Shown: piece by piece, positions 1 through 7,268 of the stretch
Position numbering within the stretch: position 1 is the first letter of the stretch
Layout of the letters: each line of letters opens with the position of its first letter
Source: Desulfosporosinus sp. Sb-LF
GTDB lineage: Bacteria; Bacillota; Desulfitobacteriia; Desulfitobacteriales; Desulfitobacteriaceae
Direction of reading: 5' to 3'
Length of the DNA: 64,000 nt
Assembly (NCBI RefSeq): GCF_004766055.1
Contig: NZ_SPQR01000006.1
Span: forward strand, 186,001 to 250,000
Position numbers and translations under genes: made by a program
Notes under the pieces: generated by a model
The model's database searches: none
The model's input: only the letters and a program-made list of their open reading frames with translations
What the model was told of the DNA's origin: nothing

Positions 1-2
1 GT

Positions 3-224
3 TGGGCTTTGTTACCCTGGGGGGTTCCGTTCTATATCCCTATTCTCGGTTACATTTTCCTGGTCTGCGTGTTTTTACCCATTCGTATCCGCGATATTCG
101 TCGTATTGGGGGGCATTACTTACCCTTTTTGTGGGTACCCGGTATTATAACGAGTGGTTTGCTAGTCTGGGTTTCTTATCACTTTGCGGATTGGGTTTAT
201 CTTTGGCATATGGTGAGGCGTTAG
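3..224 (+). CDS. C-terminal end of an integral membrane protein (5' partial)
   Basis: The frame is open from the window edge and ends in TAG at 222-224, so only about 73 C-terminal residues are visible. They are strongly hydrophobic. One probable membrane span (IPILGYIFLVCVFLPI) is followed by a basic loop (RIRDIRRIGG), then a second span (LWVPGIITSGLLVWVSY) and a short basic tail ending MVRR. Basic loops between spans suit a multi-pass membrane protein. I do not recognise the family, and the start lies outside the window. A dispersed repeat begins 2 bp after the stop. An overlapping frame with a later stop has a less membrane-like composition and was not chosen. Confidence 0.55.
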   Translation, partial: WALLPWGVPFYIPILGYIFLVCVFLPIRIRDIRRIGGHYLPFLWVPGIITSGLLVWVSYHFADWVYLWHMVRR

Positions 225-226
225 GG

Positions 227-470
227 GAGGAAGTGTCTTAGCATCCTACGGCGGTATGTGTTCGTTTTAGGTAAGCGCCTTCGGCGATAGTCTCCACCGG
301 AGACTATCGTGTTCGCACACGCTGCATCGCTATTCGCTTGACGCCGAGGCTAAACCGCAAAACCTCTGGGTTGTTCTGCATGTGAACCGTTGCGTTTCTT
401 AACGCCTTGTCGTCTGCGCTCATTGACGCGATTCCGCTAAAGTGCTCTCTAAGCTAAGAAACTTCCTCTG
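227..470 (+). repeat. Dispersed intergenic repeat, long form (copy A)
   Basis: This element is bounded by terminal inverted repeats: GAGGAAGTGTCTTAGC at the left and GCTAAGAAACTTCCTC at the right, which pair over 16 bp with one mismatch. Inside, 286-308 is a perfect hairpin with arms GATAGTCTCC/GGAGACTATC and a 3-nt loop. Related copies lie at 3006-3440, 13344-13650 and 51742-52003. The tail to about 640 holds further repeat-derived pieces, such as a second CGCTTGACGCGATTCCG and a CTTGGCACCGCGG motif also present in the 13.5-kb copy. No coding potential or clear promoter is seen in the 450-bp gap. A MITE-like or REP-like element is the best description. Confidence 0.75.
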
Positions 471-674
471 AACTGGGGTCGCTATTCGCTTGACGCGATT
501 CCGATAAAGTGCTGTTTGTGTCTTTGACGCAATAGCGCTGGGGAGAGTGAGGGGTTGTTCGGGTCGTAGCGCCATTCTTGGCACCGCGGTATGGAGATAA
601 GGCTTGTGACACTGTGCAAAGCAAACGGCGTTTGTTCCCAAAATTTAAGAATTAGTCATGGAAAGAGGTAAGTT

Positions 675-1748
675 ATGCAAAACGAAGGTTTTAAACCATG
701 TTTTTTGACGACTGGGGTTGGGAGTATGCCCCAAGTTAATGGTGAAGATGCTTTAGAATTGATATGGAAGAATGTTCCTCGGGCACCACATTGGCCTCAA
801 CTTCCGGGTCTAGGGGCAGAGAGCTCCTTTGTTGGGCAATATCTTAATGCTTTGGTCGAGACTGGAGTTATAGAAGATCTCAAATCTCCTAAATTCCAAA
901 TCGAAGCGCCTGATTGGATGGAGCGGATGACGGCCTTCTATACGCTTTATCTAGAGGCGCTCGAGGGGGATGAACAAGCTCTGGAACGCTTTGGATTTAG
1001 TGCCCAAGGGGGTGAAGGATTTGAACTATTTTGTCGTGATCTTGAACGGTTCGGTACACGGGGAGCTGTGCTTCTGAAGGGACAACTCAGTGGTTCGTTG
1101 ACGCTGGGAATGCAGATCACGGATAAAAACAGACGGTCGAGTTATTATGATGATACCCTGAGGGATATGTTAGTTAAAACCCTTGCTTTACATGCGGAGT
1201 GGCAGACTAAACGGCTCCGACAATTTGGGTTACCTATTCTGATGACGATTGACGATCCAGGGCTTTATGCCTTTGGTGCCTCAACTCATGTTACTCTGAA
1301 CAGAGAACAACTTATTGAAGAATTGAATGCAATTGCAGAGGGGATTCTTCGTCAAGGCGGAATTCCTGGTGTTCATGTTTGTGCAGGGATGGATTGGACC
1401 CTTGTATTTAACTCAAAGGTTCAGGTCGTGAATTTTGATGCTTACGATTATATGCAGAGTATGATGGTCTTAGCTGAGCCTATAAATCAATTCTTATCTC
1501 GTGGAGGGATTCTTTCTTGGGGTATTATTCCTACGAATCCAGTCGCATGGGAGGAAACCTCTCAGAGCCTTAAACTGCGCCTGGAAAAGAATATTAGGGA
1601 ACTCGTGACGAGAGGCGTGAATGAATCCCTTCTTCGTCAGCAAAGTATTATAACGCCGAGCTGTGGGACTGGGACGCTGCAAGTGGACTTAGCAGAACAT
1701 ATTTATAAACTATTAAATGAACTAGGATCAAGCTATTATTCTATTTAA
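675..1748 (+). CDS. MetE-like (UROD/MetE superfamily) zinc methyltransferase-type protein
   Basis: This 357-residue protein resembles the stand-alone catalytic barrel of cobalamin-independent methionine synthase. The N-terminus TTGVGSMPQ is typical of MetE-core proteins. The zinc ligands of the family can be read as H234-x-C236 (GVHVCAGMDW) and C330 (TPSCGTG). It is half the length of full MetE (about 750 aa) and lacks the N-terminal domain that binds the polyglutamate folate. MetE-core proteins in anaerobes often take methyl groups from corrinoid proteins rather than methyl-folate, but no corrinoid protein gene is adjacent here. An AAAGAGGT ribosome binding site precedes the ATG. The exact substrate is unknown. 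Confidence 0.75.
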   Translation: MQNEGFKPCFLTTGVGSMPQVNGEDALELIWKNVPRAPHWPQLPGLGAESSFVGQYLNALVETGVIEDLKSPKFQIEAPDWMERMTAFYTLYLEALEGDEQALERFGFSAQGGEGFELFCRDLERFGTRGAVLLKGQLSGSLTLGMQITDKNRRSSYYDDTLRDMLVKTLALHAEWQTKRLRQFGLPILMTIDDPGLYAFGASTHVTLNREQLIEELNAIAEGILRQGGIPGVHVCAGMDWTLVFNSKVQVVNFDAYDYMQSMMVLAEPINQFLSRGGILSWGIIPTNPVAWEETSQSLKLRLEKNIRELVTRGVNESLLRQQSIITPSCGTGTLQVDLAEHIYKLLNELGSSYYSI

Positions 1749-1827
1749 TATCTTGCATAATTGATCAAGGGTACGGACATCGGATATCTGAACAATGAAC
1801 TTCGTACCTAGCATCCTGATTCACGGG

Positions 1828-1856
1828 TTGCTTATCCGAGTGTTTTGCTTTATAAT
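1828..1856 (+). promoter_or_regulatory. Candidate sigma-A promoter for the DUF1858 gene
   Basis: TTGCTT at 1828-1833 and a perfect TATAAT at 1851-1856 are separated by 17 bp. Transcription would start near 1863, about 40 nt before the ATG at 1903 and upstream of its strong ribosome binding site. Confidence 0.5.
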
Positions 1857-1902
1857 AAAACCTAGTGTTTCACTATGGAATCCAAAGGAGGAACTAATTG
1901 TT

Positions 1903-2100
1903 ATGTTAACTAAAGAAATGACTGTTGGCGAAGTCTTGAGAACATATCCTCAAACTGTTCAAGTTTTCCTGGAACTTGGAATGCATTGTTTAGGTTGCCC
2001 GTCTTCCACAATGGAAAGTTTAGAAGGCGCAGCTTTAACCCATGGCAAAAATCCCAATGAACTCGTTGATCAATTAAACAAAGCGATTAAAGTTGTCTAA
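1903..2100 (+). CDS. Small DUF1858 redox-disulfide protein
   Basis: A 65-residue protein starting MLTKEMTVGEVLRTYP and carrying a CxxC motif in HCLGCPSS. This matches the DUF1858 domain, known as the 'hybrid cluster protein-associated redox disulfide domain', which usually occurs as a small free-standing protein in anaerobes. It is probably cytoplasmic, and its partner and reaction are not known from the sequence. The ATG at 1903 was chosen over upstream in-frame starts because AAAGGAGG lies 10 nt before it and the conserved domain begins there. It has its own candidate promoter and a strong terminator, so it seems to be monocistronic. Confidence 0.85.
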   Translation: MLTKEMTVGEVLRTYPQTVQVFLELGMHCLGCPSSTMESLEGAALTHGKNPNELVDQLNKAIKVV

Positions 2101-2132
2101 TTTCCTTTTCCTTAATATCTTAGTTAATTAGT

Positions 2133-2164
2133 AGAGCTGACCTATCAAGGTCAGTTCTTTTTTG
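2133..2164 (+). terminator. Rho-independent terminator after the DUF1858 gene
   Basis: A 10-bp stem (AGAGCTGACC paired with GGTCAGTTCT, one G-U pair) with a 6-nt loop is followed by a run of T. Confidence 0.85.
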
Positions 2165-2328
2165 TGCTTGTCAATAAATCTAAAGAATTAACTGATAATA
2201 TTGATCTACAAGAATTTTTTAAAGTACAAACACAATCTCCTGTGATTACCATATATTGTTAATAACTAAAGGGAAGAAAGTCAGACAAGAAGAAATTAAA
2301 CGTTTGTTATTTGAAGGAGGAAAATAAT

Positions 2329-2910
2329 ATGGAATTACGTTCCGTTGCTTATAATCCAACTCTCACACCTGGAATGGGTGGAATGCCAGGGATGCAACAA
2401 GATATGCAAGGAATGGGCGGAATGCAAGCAATGCCAGGGATGCATCAAGATATGCAAGGAATGGGCGGAATGCAAGCAATGCCAGGGATGCATCAAGATA
2501 TGCAAGGAATGAGTGGAATGCAAGCCATGCCGGGAATGCAACCTGGTATGCAGGGAATGGGTGGAATGCATGGAATGCCCGAAATGGAAAGAATGTTGCA
2601 TGGAATGCATGGTGTCCCTGGTGGGTGTCAATATCAAGAGTATGATCCTTGTTGCCCGATGCCTTGCCCACCGTATAATGAACCCATGCATCACGAGCAC
2701 TATGAGCATCATTGCCCAATGCCCGAACCCACTCCAGCGCATGAAGTTTATGTCGTGAAAAAAGGAGATAGCATTTATAAAATTGCCAAACGTTATGGCA
2801 CAACGATGCAAGCTATAATACTCGCAAACAATTTGCGTAATCCAAATCTTATATATCCAGGACAAATCTTATTTATCCCTGGAGTAGCTACTTCGGAATT
2901 TTATGGCTAA
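2329..2910 (+). CDS. Met-rich repeat protein with C-terminal LysM domain
   Basis: A 193-residue protein in three parts. Residues 21-84 are four 16-residue repeats built on GMHQDMQGMGGMQAMP, so nearly every third residue is methionine. Residues about 100-137 are rich in Cys, His and Pro (CCPMPCPPYNEPMHHEHYEHH). Residues 140-185 form a LysM domain (VKKGDSIYKIAKRYGTT to IYPGQILFIPG), which binds peptidoglycan or chitin-like glycans. No signal peptide is visible. In spore formers, LysM proteins without a signal peptide are often spore cortex or coat proteins such as SafA, so a coat role is possible. The Met and His/Cys stretches could bind copper or another metal. The ATG at 2329 follows AAGGAGG by 8 nt. 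Function is inferred only. Confidence 0.75.
   Translation: MELRSVAYNPTLTPGMGGMPGMQQDMQGMGGMQAMPGMHQDMQGMGGMQAMPGMHQDMQGMSGMQAMPGMQPGMQGMGGMHGMPEMERMLHGMHGVPGGCQYQEYDPCCPMPCPPYNEPMHHEHYEHHCPMPEPTPAHEVYVVKKGDSIYKIAKRYGTTMQAIILANNLRNPNLIYPGQILFIPGVATSEFYG
2389..2580 (+). repeat. Four 48-bp in-frame tandem repeats
   Basis: These encode residues 21-84 of the LysM protein as four 16-residue units. Units 1-3 are nearly identical at the DNA level and unit 4 is diverged, which suggests expansion by slippage or unequal recombination. Confidence 0.9.
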
Positions 2911-2955
2911 GAATGCAGACTAGTGAGATCATATAATCATAACAATTTGAAGATG

Positions 2956-2995
2956 AACCTGAACCTTGAGCGAACGCTCGGGGTCCAGGTTTTTA
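2956..2995 (+). terminator. Terminator after the LysM gene
   Basis: A 16-bp stem (2956-2971 with 2976-2991; one mismatch, two G-U pairs) closes on a GAAC loop and is followed by T residues. Confidence 0.75.
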
Positions 2996-3005
2996 TCGTT
3001 TTGAA

Positions 3006-3440
3006 GAGGAAGTTTCTCCACCCGTTCGCACACGCTGCATTGCTATTCACTTGACGCTGAGGCTAAAACTCAAAACCTCGGGGTTGTTCTGCATGTCAAC
3101 CGTTGAGTTTCTTAACGCCTAAGCGTCTGCGCTCATTGACGCAATTCCGCTAAAGTGCTCTCTAAGTTGAGAAACTTCCTCTGGGCTTGGGTCGACGGGG
3201 GGAGGAAGTTTCTCCACCCGTTCGCACACGCTGCATTGCTATTCACTTGACGCTGAGGCTAAAACTCAAAACCTCGGGGTTGTTCTGCATGTCAACCGTT
3301 GAGTTTCTTAACGCCTAAGCGTCTGCGCTCATTGACGCAATTCCGCTAAAGTGCTCTCTAAGTTGAGAAATTTCCTCTGGGCTTGGGTCGACGGGGGGAG
3401 GTTTCTCCACCCGTTCGCACACGCTACATTGCTATTCGCT
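3006..3440 (+). repeat. Tandem array of the dispersed repeat, short form (196-bp period)
   Basis: Two almost identical 196-bp units start at 3006 and 3202, and a third, starting at 3398 with a GAA deletion, breaks off near 3440. Each full unit has terminal inverted repeats GAGGAAGTTTCTC and GAGAAACTTCCTC (perfect in unit 1, one change in unit 2), then a spacer ending GGGTCGACGGGG. Compared with the long form at 227, these units lack the left module that carries the GATAGTCTCC hairpin. From 3441 to the next gene at 3602 I see nothing distinctive. Confidence 0.85.
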
Positions 3441-3601
3441 TTTCTCTCTGTGTTCGTGTGATTTGATGAGTGCATATGATGAGATAGTGCTGGACATATT
3501 GTCTAGAGTTTATGCGATAAAATCATCGGCGGTAATCAAGCAGGGAAAATGTTGACGTGAGTAGAATTATCGTGTATGGGTATGGAAAGGGGAGAAGGAA
3601 C

Positions 3602-4984
3602 GTGGATTATCAAGTCGGTATTCTTGGTGGAGGGCCTGGTGGTTATGTATGTGCATTGAGAGCTGCCCAGCTTGGCTTATCAGTCGTACTTATTGAGGGT
3701 GAACGCTTGGGCGGTACTTGTTTGAATCGGGGATGTATCCCTACTAAAGCATTGGTGAAGAGCGCGGATCTATGGCGCGAGTTAGGACGTGTTGAGGAGT
3801 TCGGTTTGTTTGTGGGCGAAAAGCGCGTGGATTATGCCGCTGTAGTTGCCCGTAAGAATCAAGTTGTTAATTCGCTTGTTTCCGGTGTGGAGAAGCTGAT
3901 GAAGGCGGCGAACATACGCGTGATCAAAGGATGGGGAGAATTTAAAGAAGCTGGTATGATTTCAGTGACAACAGATCAAGGCGTTGAACAACTCCACGTT
4001 GAAAACGTAGTGTTGGCGACAGGGTCAGTGCCTGTGCGAGTACCAATTCCCGGGGCAAATCTCCCGGGGGTGGGAACTAGTGATGAAATTCTCGAAGAAA
4101 CGGATCTACCAAAACGTCTTGTGGTAATTGGCGGCGGTGTTATTGGTTTAGAATTTGCTTCGATCTATCAGTCGTTTGGAGTCAAAGTTAGTGTAGTGGA
4201 AATGCTTTCAACCTTGTTGCCCACGATTGATGAGGAAATTCCGAAGCGGTTGACCCCTCTACTAAAACGCACAGGGATGGAGATTTTGGCCAAGACGGCT
4301 GTTAAGCAGATTCGACAAGAGGGAGAGAACCTTGTTGTCCAGGTTGAAGATGCGAAAGGGGTAAGAGAGATACCCGCTGACCGTGTTCTACTTTCGACGG
4401 GACGAAGGCCTAATTTGCATGGGATTGATGTGGATAAGCTGGGTTTGGAGACTGAAAGAGGGGCCATTAAAGTCAATGCACAGATGCAAACAAATCTGCC
4501 CAACGTATACGCTATTGGGGATGTGGTCGGGGGAATCATGTTAGCTCATGTAGCTTCTTCTGAAGGGATCATTGCGGTAGAACATATCGGAGGACGTTCA
4601 GTTGCTATGAGTTATAGAGCAATACCAAGCGCAATTTTTACGCATCCTGAGATTGCCGCAGTTGGGTACTCTGAACAGGAACTCAAAGCTTCGGGGAAGG
4701 TCTATCGTGTGAGCAAGTTCCCATTTTCGGCAAATGGTAAGGCTTTGGCTTTGGGCGAGAGCATCGGGTTAGTTAAGATTTTGGCGGACGATGAGGGAGT
4801 AATCCTTGGGGCGAGTATCATGGGTCCTCAGGCTAGTACCTTGATCGCGGAATTGGTGGTTGCTGTTGAGAAAGGTCTTCGAGCAGAAGATATTGCGCGT
4901 ACGATCCATGCACATCCAACATTGCCAGAAACCATCATGGAGGCGGCGCATGGAATTCATGGTAGACCGCTTCATTTGGCATAA
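3602..4984 (+). CDS. lpdA: Dihydrolipoyl dehydrogenase (E3/L protein)
   Basis: A 460-residue FAD flavoprotein that re-oxidises dihydrolipoyl groups with NAD+. The N-terminal FAD motif is GILGGGPGGYV. The redox disulfide is C40/C45 in GGTCLNRGCIPTKAL, the NAD motif is VVIGGGVIGLEFA, the second FAD contact is YAIGDVVGG, and the catalytic His-Glu pair sits in HAHPTLPETIMEA near the C-terminus. The GTG at 3602 was preferred over the GTG at 3557 because the family starts a few residues before the FAD motif and GGGGAG lies 7 nt upstream. It is monocistronic here, 40 kb from the glycine cleavage genes, which lack their own L protein and may use this one. Confidence 0.93.
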   Translation: MDYQVGILGGGPGGYVCALRAAQLGLSVVLIEGERLGGTCLNRGCIPTKALVKSADLWRELGRVEEFGLFVGEKRVDYAAVVARKNQVVNSLVSGVEKLMKAANIRVIKGWGEFKEAGMISVTTDQGVEQLHVENVVLATGSVPVRVPIPGANLPGVGTSDEILEETDLPKRLVVIGGGVIGLEFASIYQSFGVKVSVVEMLSTLLPTIDEEIPKRLTPLLKRTGMEILAKTAVKQIRQEGENLVVQVEDAKGVREIPADRVLLSTGRRPNLHGIDVDKLGLETERGAIKVNAQMQTNLPNVYAIGDVVGGIMLAHVASSEGIIAVEHIGGRSVAMSYRAIPSAIFTHPEIAAVGYSEQELKASGKVYRVSKFPFSANGKALALGESIGLVKILADDEGVILGASIMGPQASTLIAELVVAVEKGLRAEDIARTIHAHPTLPETIMEAAHGIHGRPLHLA

Positions 4985-5083
4985 GCTTTTTGATAATATT
5001 TTAGAGGCGAAGGTCAAACGCAAAGGCAAAGGCAAAGGCACAAAAATATGGGCTATCGTCATAATTAACGAGGTAATCTGTCT

Positions 5084-5130
5084 AAAAGCTCACCGTTTAA
5101 GTTACATTAACTTAAACGGTGAGCTTTTTT
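5084..5130 (+). terminator. Strong terminator after lpdA
   Basis: A perfect 20-bp inverted repeat (5084-5103 with 5109-5128, 5-nt loop) ends in a T run. Its A-rich left edge could also let it work on the minus strand. The rest of the 4985-5321 gap holds a short AAAGGC repeat near 5020 and the mraZ boxes. Confidence 0.9.
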
Positions 5131-5265
5131 AGAAGATCAATTATGTTACGGAGTACTAGGACCATAGTCGAATTGGAACGAATTTTAGGACTATTTTCCT
5201 ATCTTTGGCCTTTCGTAGAAAATAGCAGTTTCTGTAGCAGGATAATCCTTCTGAATGGAGAATAA

Positions 5266-5312
5266 GTGGGGTAATGTGGGGCGAAGTGGGGCAGAGAAGC
5301 ACCGTTGTGGGG
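5266..5312 (+). promoter_or_regulatory. MraZ operator: four GTGGGG boxes
   Basis: GTGGGG occurs at 5266-5271, 5276-5281, 5286-5291 and 5307-5312. The first three have an exact 10-bp period. MraZ is known to bind TGGGN repeats with 5-nt spacers upstream of its own gene, so this is very probably the autoregulatory site of the dcw operon. The fourth box overlaps the presumed ribosome binding region of mraZ. A GATAAT (-10-like) lies at 5241-5246, but I find no good -35 partner. Confidence 0.8.
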
Positions 5313-5321
5313 TGAGACAAC

Positions 5322-5753
5322 ATGTTTATGGGGGAATACATTCATACGATCGATGGAAAAGGCCGGCTGATTATTCCGGCAAAGTTCCGAGAGGCCTTGG
5401 GGGAAAAGTTTATTGTGACCAAAGGCTTAGATCACTGTCTGTTTGTTTATCCTCCTTCAGAATGGAGCACCTTGGAAGAGAAGCTACGCGCTTTGCCATT
5501 TACCCAACCCGATGTTCGTGCTTTCGTCCGTTTCTTTTTTTCTGGGGCGACGGAATGTGATCTGGACAAGCAGGGAAGAATTCTATTGCCGGCTAATTTG
5601 CGTGACTATGCGCAATTGGAGAAAGATCTGGTTCTGGTTGGAGTATCAAGTCGGGTGGAGATTTGGAGCCAGATACTTTGGACAGAATACAGTCGGCAAG
5701 CAGAAAACGCTTATGCCAGTGCTGCTGAGACCCTCGTCCAGCTGGGTATATAG
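5322..5753 (+). CDS. mraZ: Transcriptional regulator MraZ
   Basis: A 143-residue protein with two tandem AbrB-like SpoVT/MraZ half-domains. The first begins [21 protein letters not shown] and the second is around [19 protein letters not shown]. Both carry the DxxGR signature. MraZ forms ring oligomers that bind TGGG repeats and repress the dcw operon. Four such boxes lie directly upstream. It is the first gene of the division and cell-wall cluster and is followed 16 bp later by rsmH, the usual order. Length and start (MFMGEY) are typical of the family. Confidence 0.96.
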   Translation: MFMGEYIHTIDGKGRLIIPAKFREALGEKFIVTKGLDHCLFVYPPSEWSTLEEKLRALPFTQPDVRAFVRFFFSGATECDLDKQGRILLPANLRDYAQLEKDLVLVGVSSRVEIWSQILWTEYSRQAENAYASAAETLVQLGI

Positions 5754-5769
5754 AAAGGAACGGATTAAC

Positions 5770-6702
5770 TTGGATTTTCATCATGTCACAGTGTTGTTAG
5801 AAGAAACTGTTGATGCAGTTGTTACAAATCCCTCGGGTAGATATGTCGATTGCACATTAGGTGGAGCTGGGCATAGCTCTATGATTTTGGGGAGGCTTGG
5901 TTCGTCTGGAAAATTGATTGGTTTTGACCAAGATGACCAAGCAATTCGTCACGCACAGGAACTTTTTGGCCAAGACGAACGTATCACCTTGGTTAATCGG
6001 AACTTTGAATCATTGGAAGAAACGTTAAAGGAATTAGACCTATTGCCAGTGGATGGTATTTTGTTCGATTTAGGGGTCTCGTCGCCTCAACTGGATGAAG
6101 CCGAACGCGGTTTTAGCTACATGCAAGACGCGCCTCTGGATATGCGTATGGATCCTTCGCGTTCCCTAAATGCCCGCGAAATTGTGAATTCGTGGAGCGA
6201 AGAAGAATTAGCTAAGGTTATTTGGAACTATGGGGAAGAGAAATGGTCGAAACGGATTGCACAATTTATCGTACGAGCTCGCAACGAGCAGCCTTTGGAA
6301 ACAACGGGTGATCTGGTTCAGGTGATCAAAGCAGCGGTGCCGTCTGCAGTTCGACGGAGTGGTCCTCATCCGGCTAAGCGAACGTTTCAGGCAATAAGGA
6401 TTGCGGTAAATGATGAACTAGGTGTCTTAGACCGAGTGCTTGATCAAGCGTTGCGTTGCCTGGATCATGGTGGTCGAATTGGCGTGATCACATTTCACTC
6501 ACTTGAGGATCGTATTGTAAAAGAACGAATGAAGTCTTGGCTCGGGCGTTGCACTTGCCCACCAGAATTACCTATATGTCGATGTGAGGCTAAGGCGATG
6601 GCGAAGGTCTTGACACGAAAACCTATTCTCCCCTCAGAAGAGGAAGTTGAGCAAAACCCCCGTTCTAGAAGTGCAAAATTAAGAGTTGCGGAAAAAATAT
6701 AA
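5770..6702 (+). CDS. rsmH: 16S rRNA (cytosine1402-N4)-methyltransferase RsmH
   Basis: A 310-residue SAM-dependent enzyme that methylates N4 of C1402 in 16S rRNA. The sequence starts MDFHHVTVLLEETVDAV. The SAM motif is DCTLGGAGHS, followed by DGILFDLGVSSPQLD, and RTFQAIRIAVNDEL and GVITFHSLEDRIVK complete the family signature. The TTG at 5770 is chosen because an AAAGGA site precedes it and the conserved N-terminus begins there. A longer in-frame reading would overlap mraZ by 300 bp. Four cysteines (CTCPPELPICRC) lie in the C-terminal part, as is common in Firmicute homologues. Confidence 0.95.
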   Translation: MDFHHVTVLLEETVDAVVTNPSGRYVDCTLGGAGHSSMILGRLGSSGKLIGFDQDDQAIRHAQELFGQDERITLVNRNFESLEETLKELDLLPVDGILFDLGVSSPQLDEAERGFSYMQDAPLDMRMDPSRSLNAREIVNSWSEEELAKVIWNYGEEKWSKRIAQFIVRARNEQPLETTGDLVQVIKAAVPSAVRRSGPHPAKRTFQAIRIAVNDELGVLDRVLDQALRCLDHGGRIGVITFHSLEDRIVKERMKSWLGRCTCPPELPICRCEAKAMAKVLTRKPILPSEEEVEQNPRSRSAKLRVAEKI

Positions 6703-6732
6703 CGGTCTAAAGCAAAAGGAGGAGGAATACCC

Positions 6733-7215
6733 TTGGTAGTGGCGCAGGAAAAAGTAGAATGGCAGGAACCATTAAAGCAAAGATCCATCGAGAGAAAGCC
6801 TCGATCCGCCAAAAGAGAGAAACGGCACGCCAAATTAAAGAGCGTCATGGCATTGGCCTTCATTGTTGGGCTGACGGGTGCAATCGGGGCGGAAACGATT
6901 CAACTGACTGTCGTCGAAGGAGCAAAAGTTCGATCCTTGGAAAAGGAGATTGCTACGATTAAAGCACAGAAAGACCTTCTGCAGATGGAGGCTGACAAAC
7001 TTCGTGCAGTGAGTCGAATTGAGAGTGTAGCAATCTCTATGGGCATGGAAAAACCTACAGGGAAAGTGTATGTGGCAGGTGCAATGCCTGCGGTCAAAAA
7101 TCAAAAGGGGACTCCGCCGACCCAAGTGGCAAACCAACCCACTGTGGCTAAACCTACTGCACTTAATCAATTTTTGCAAACTTTTACTGGCTTTTTTGCT
7201 TCAACACAACGTTAA
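6733..7215 (+). CDS. ftsL: Cell division protein FtsL
   Basis: A 160-residue bitopic membrane protein of the FtsL/DivIC family. A very basic cytoplasmic N-terminus (about residues 11-36) is followed by one membrane span (VMALAFIVGLTGAIGA) and an external coiled coil (AKVRSLEKEIATIKAQKDLLQMEADKL as heptads), then a family-like segment around SRIESVAISMGMEKP. A flexible Gln/Thr/Pro-rich tail ends the protein. FtsL bridges FtsQ/DivIB and DivIC in the divisome. Sequence conservation in this family is weak, so the call rests on topology and on its place between rsmH and the penicillin-binding protein. The TTG start follows AAGGAGGAGG. Confidence 0.85.
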   Translation: MVVAQEKVEWQEPLKQRSIERKPRSAKREKRHAKLKSVMALAFIVGLTGAIGAETIQLTVVEGAKVRSLEKEIATIKAQKDLLQMEADKLRAVSRIESVAISMGMEKPTGKVYVAGAMPAVKNQKGTPPTQVANQPTVAKPTALNQFLQTFTGFFASTQR

Positions 7216-7268
7216 GAGAATGGCGCTTTGGGTACGCGGAGACCCCGAAAAGGTGGGGGTGAGGACTT

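Noticed and set aside
2220-2328. A sporulation (sigma-E or sigma-K) promoter before the LysM gene
   Set aside because: CATATATTGT resembles a -10 element, but no matching -35 is found.
2335-2865. Minus-strand open frames opposite the Met-rich LysM gene
   Set aside because: They arise from the repeats (ATG read backwards gives His/Cys codons), lack a ribosome binding site and have no domain pattern.
3006-3440. CRISPR array
   Set aside because: The repeats are 196 bp long without unique spacers and have internal inverted ends; no cas gene is near.
3557-3601. An N-terminal extension of the dihydrolipoyl dehydrogenase
   Set aside because: The GTG at 3557 has no good ribosome binding site, and the added residues do not occur in the family.
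5443-5769. A longer N-terminus for RsmH
   Set aside because: It would overlap mraZ for over 300 bp and adds no RsmH-like sequence; the family starts at DFHHVTVLLEE.
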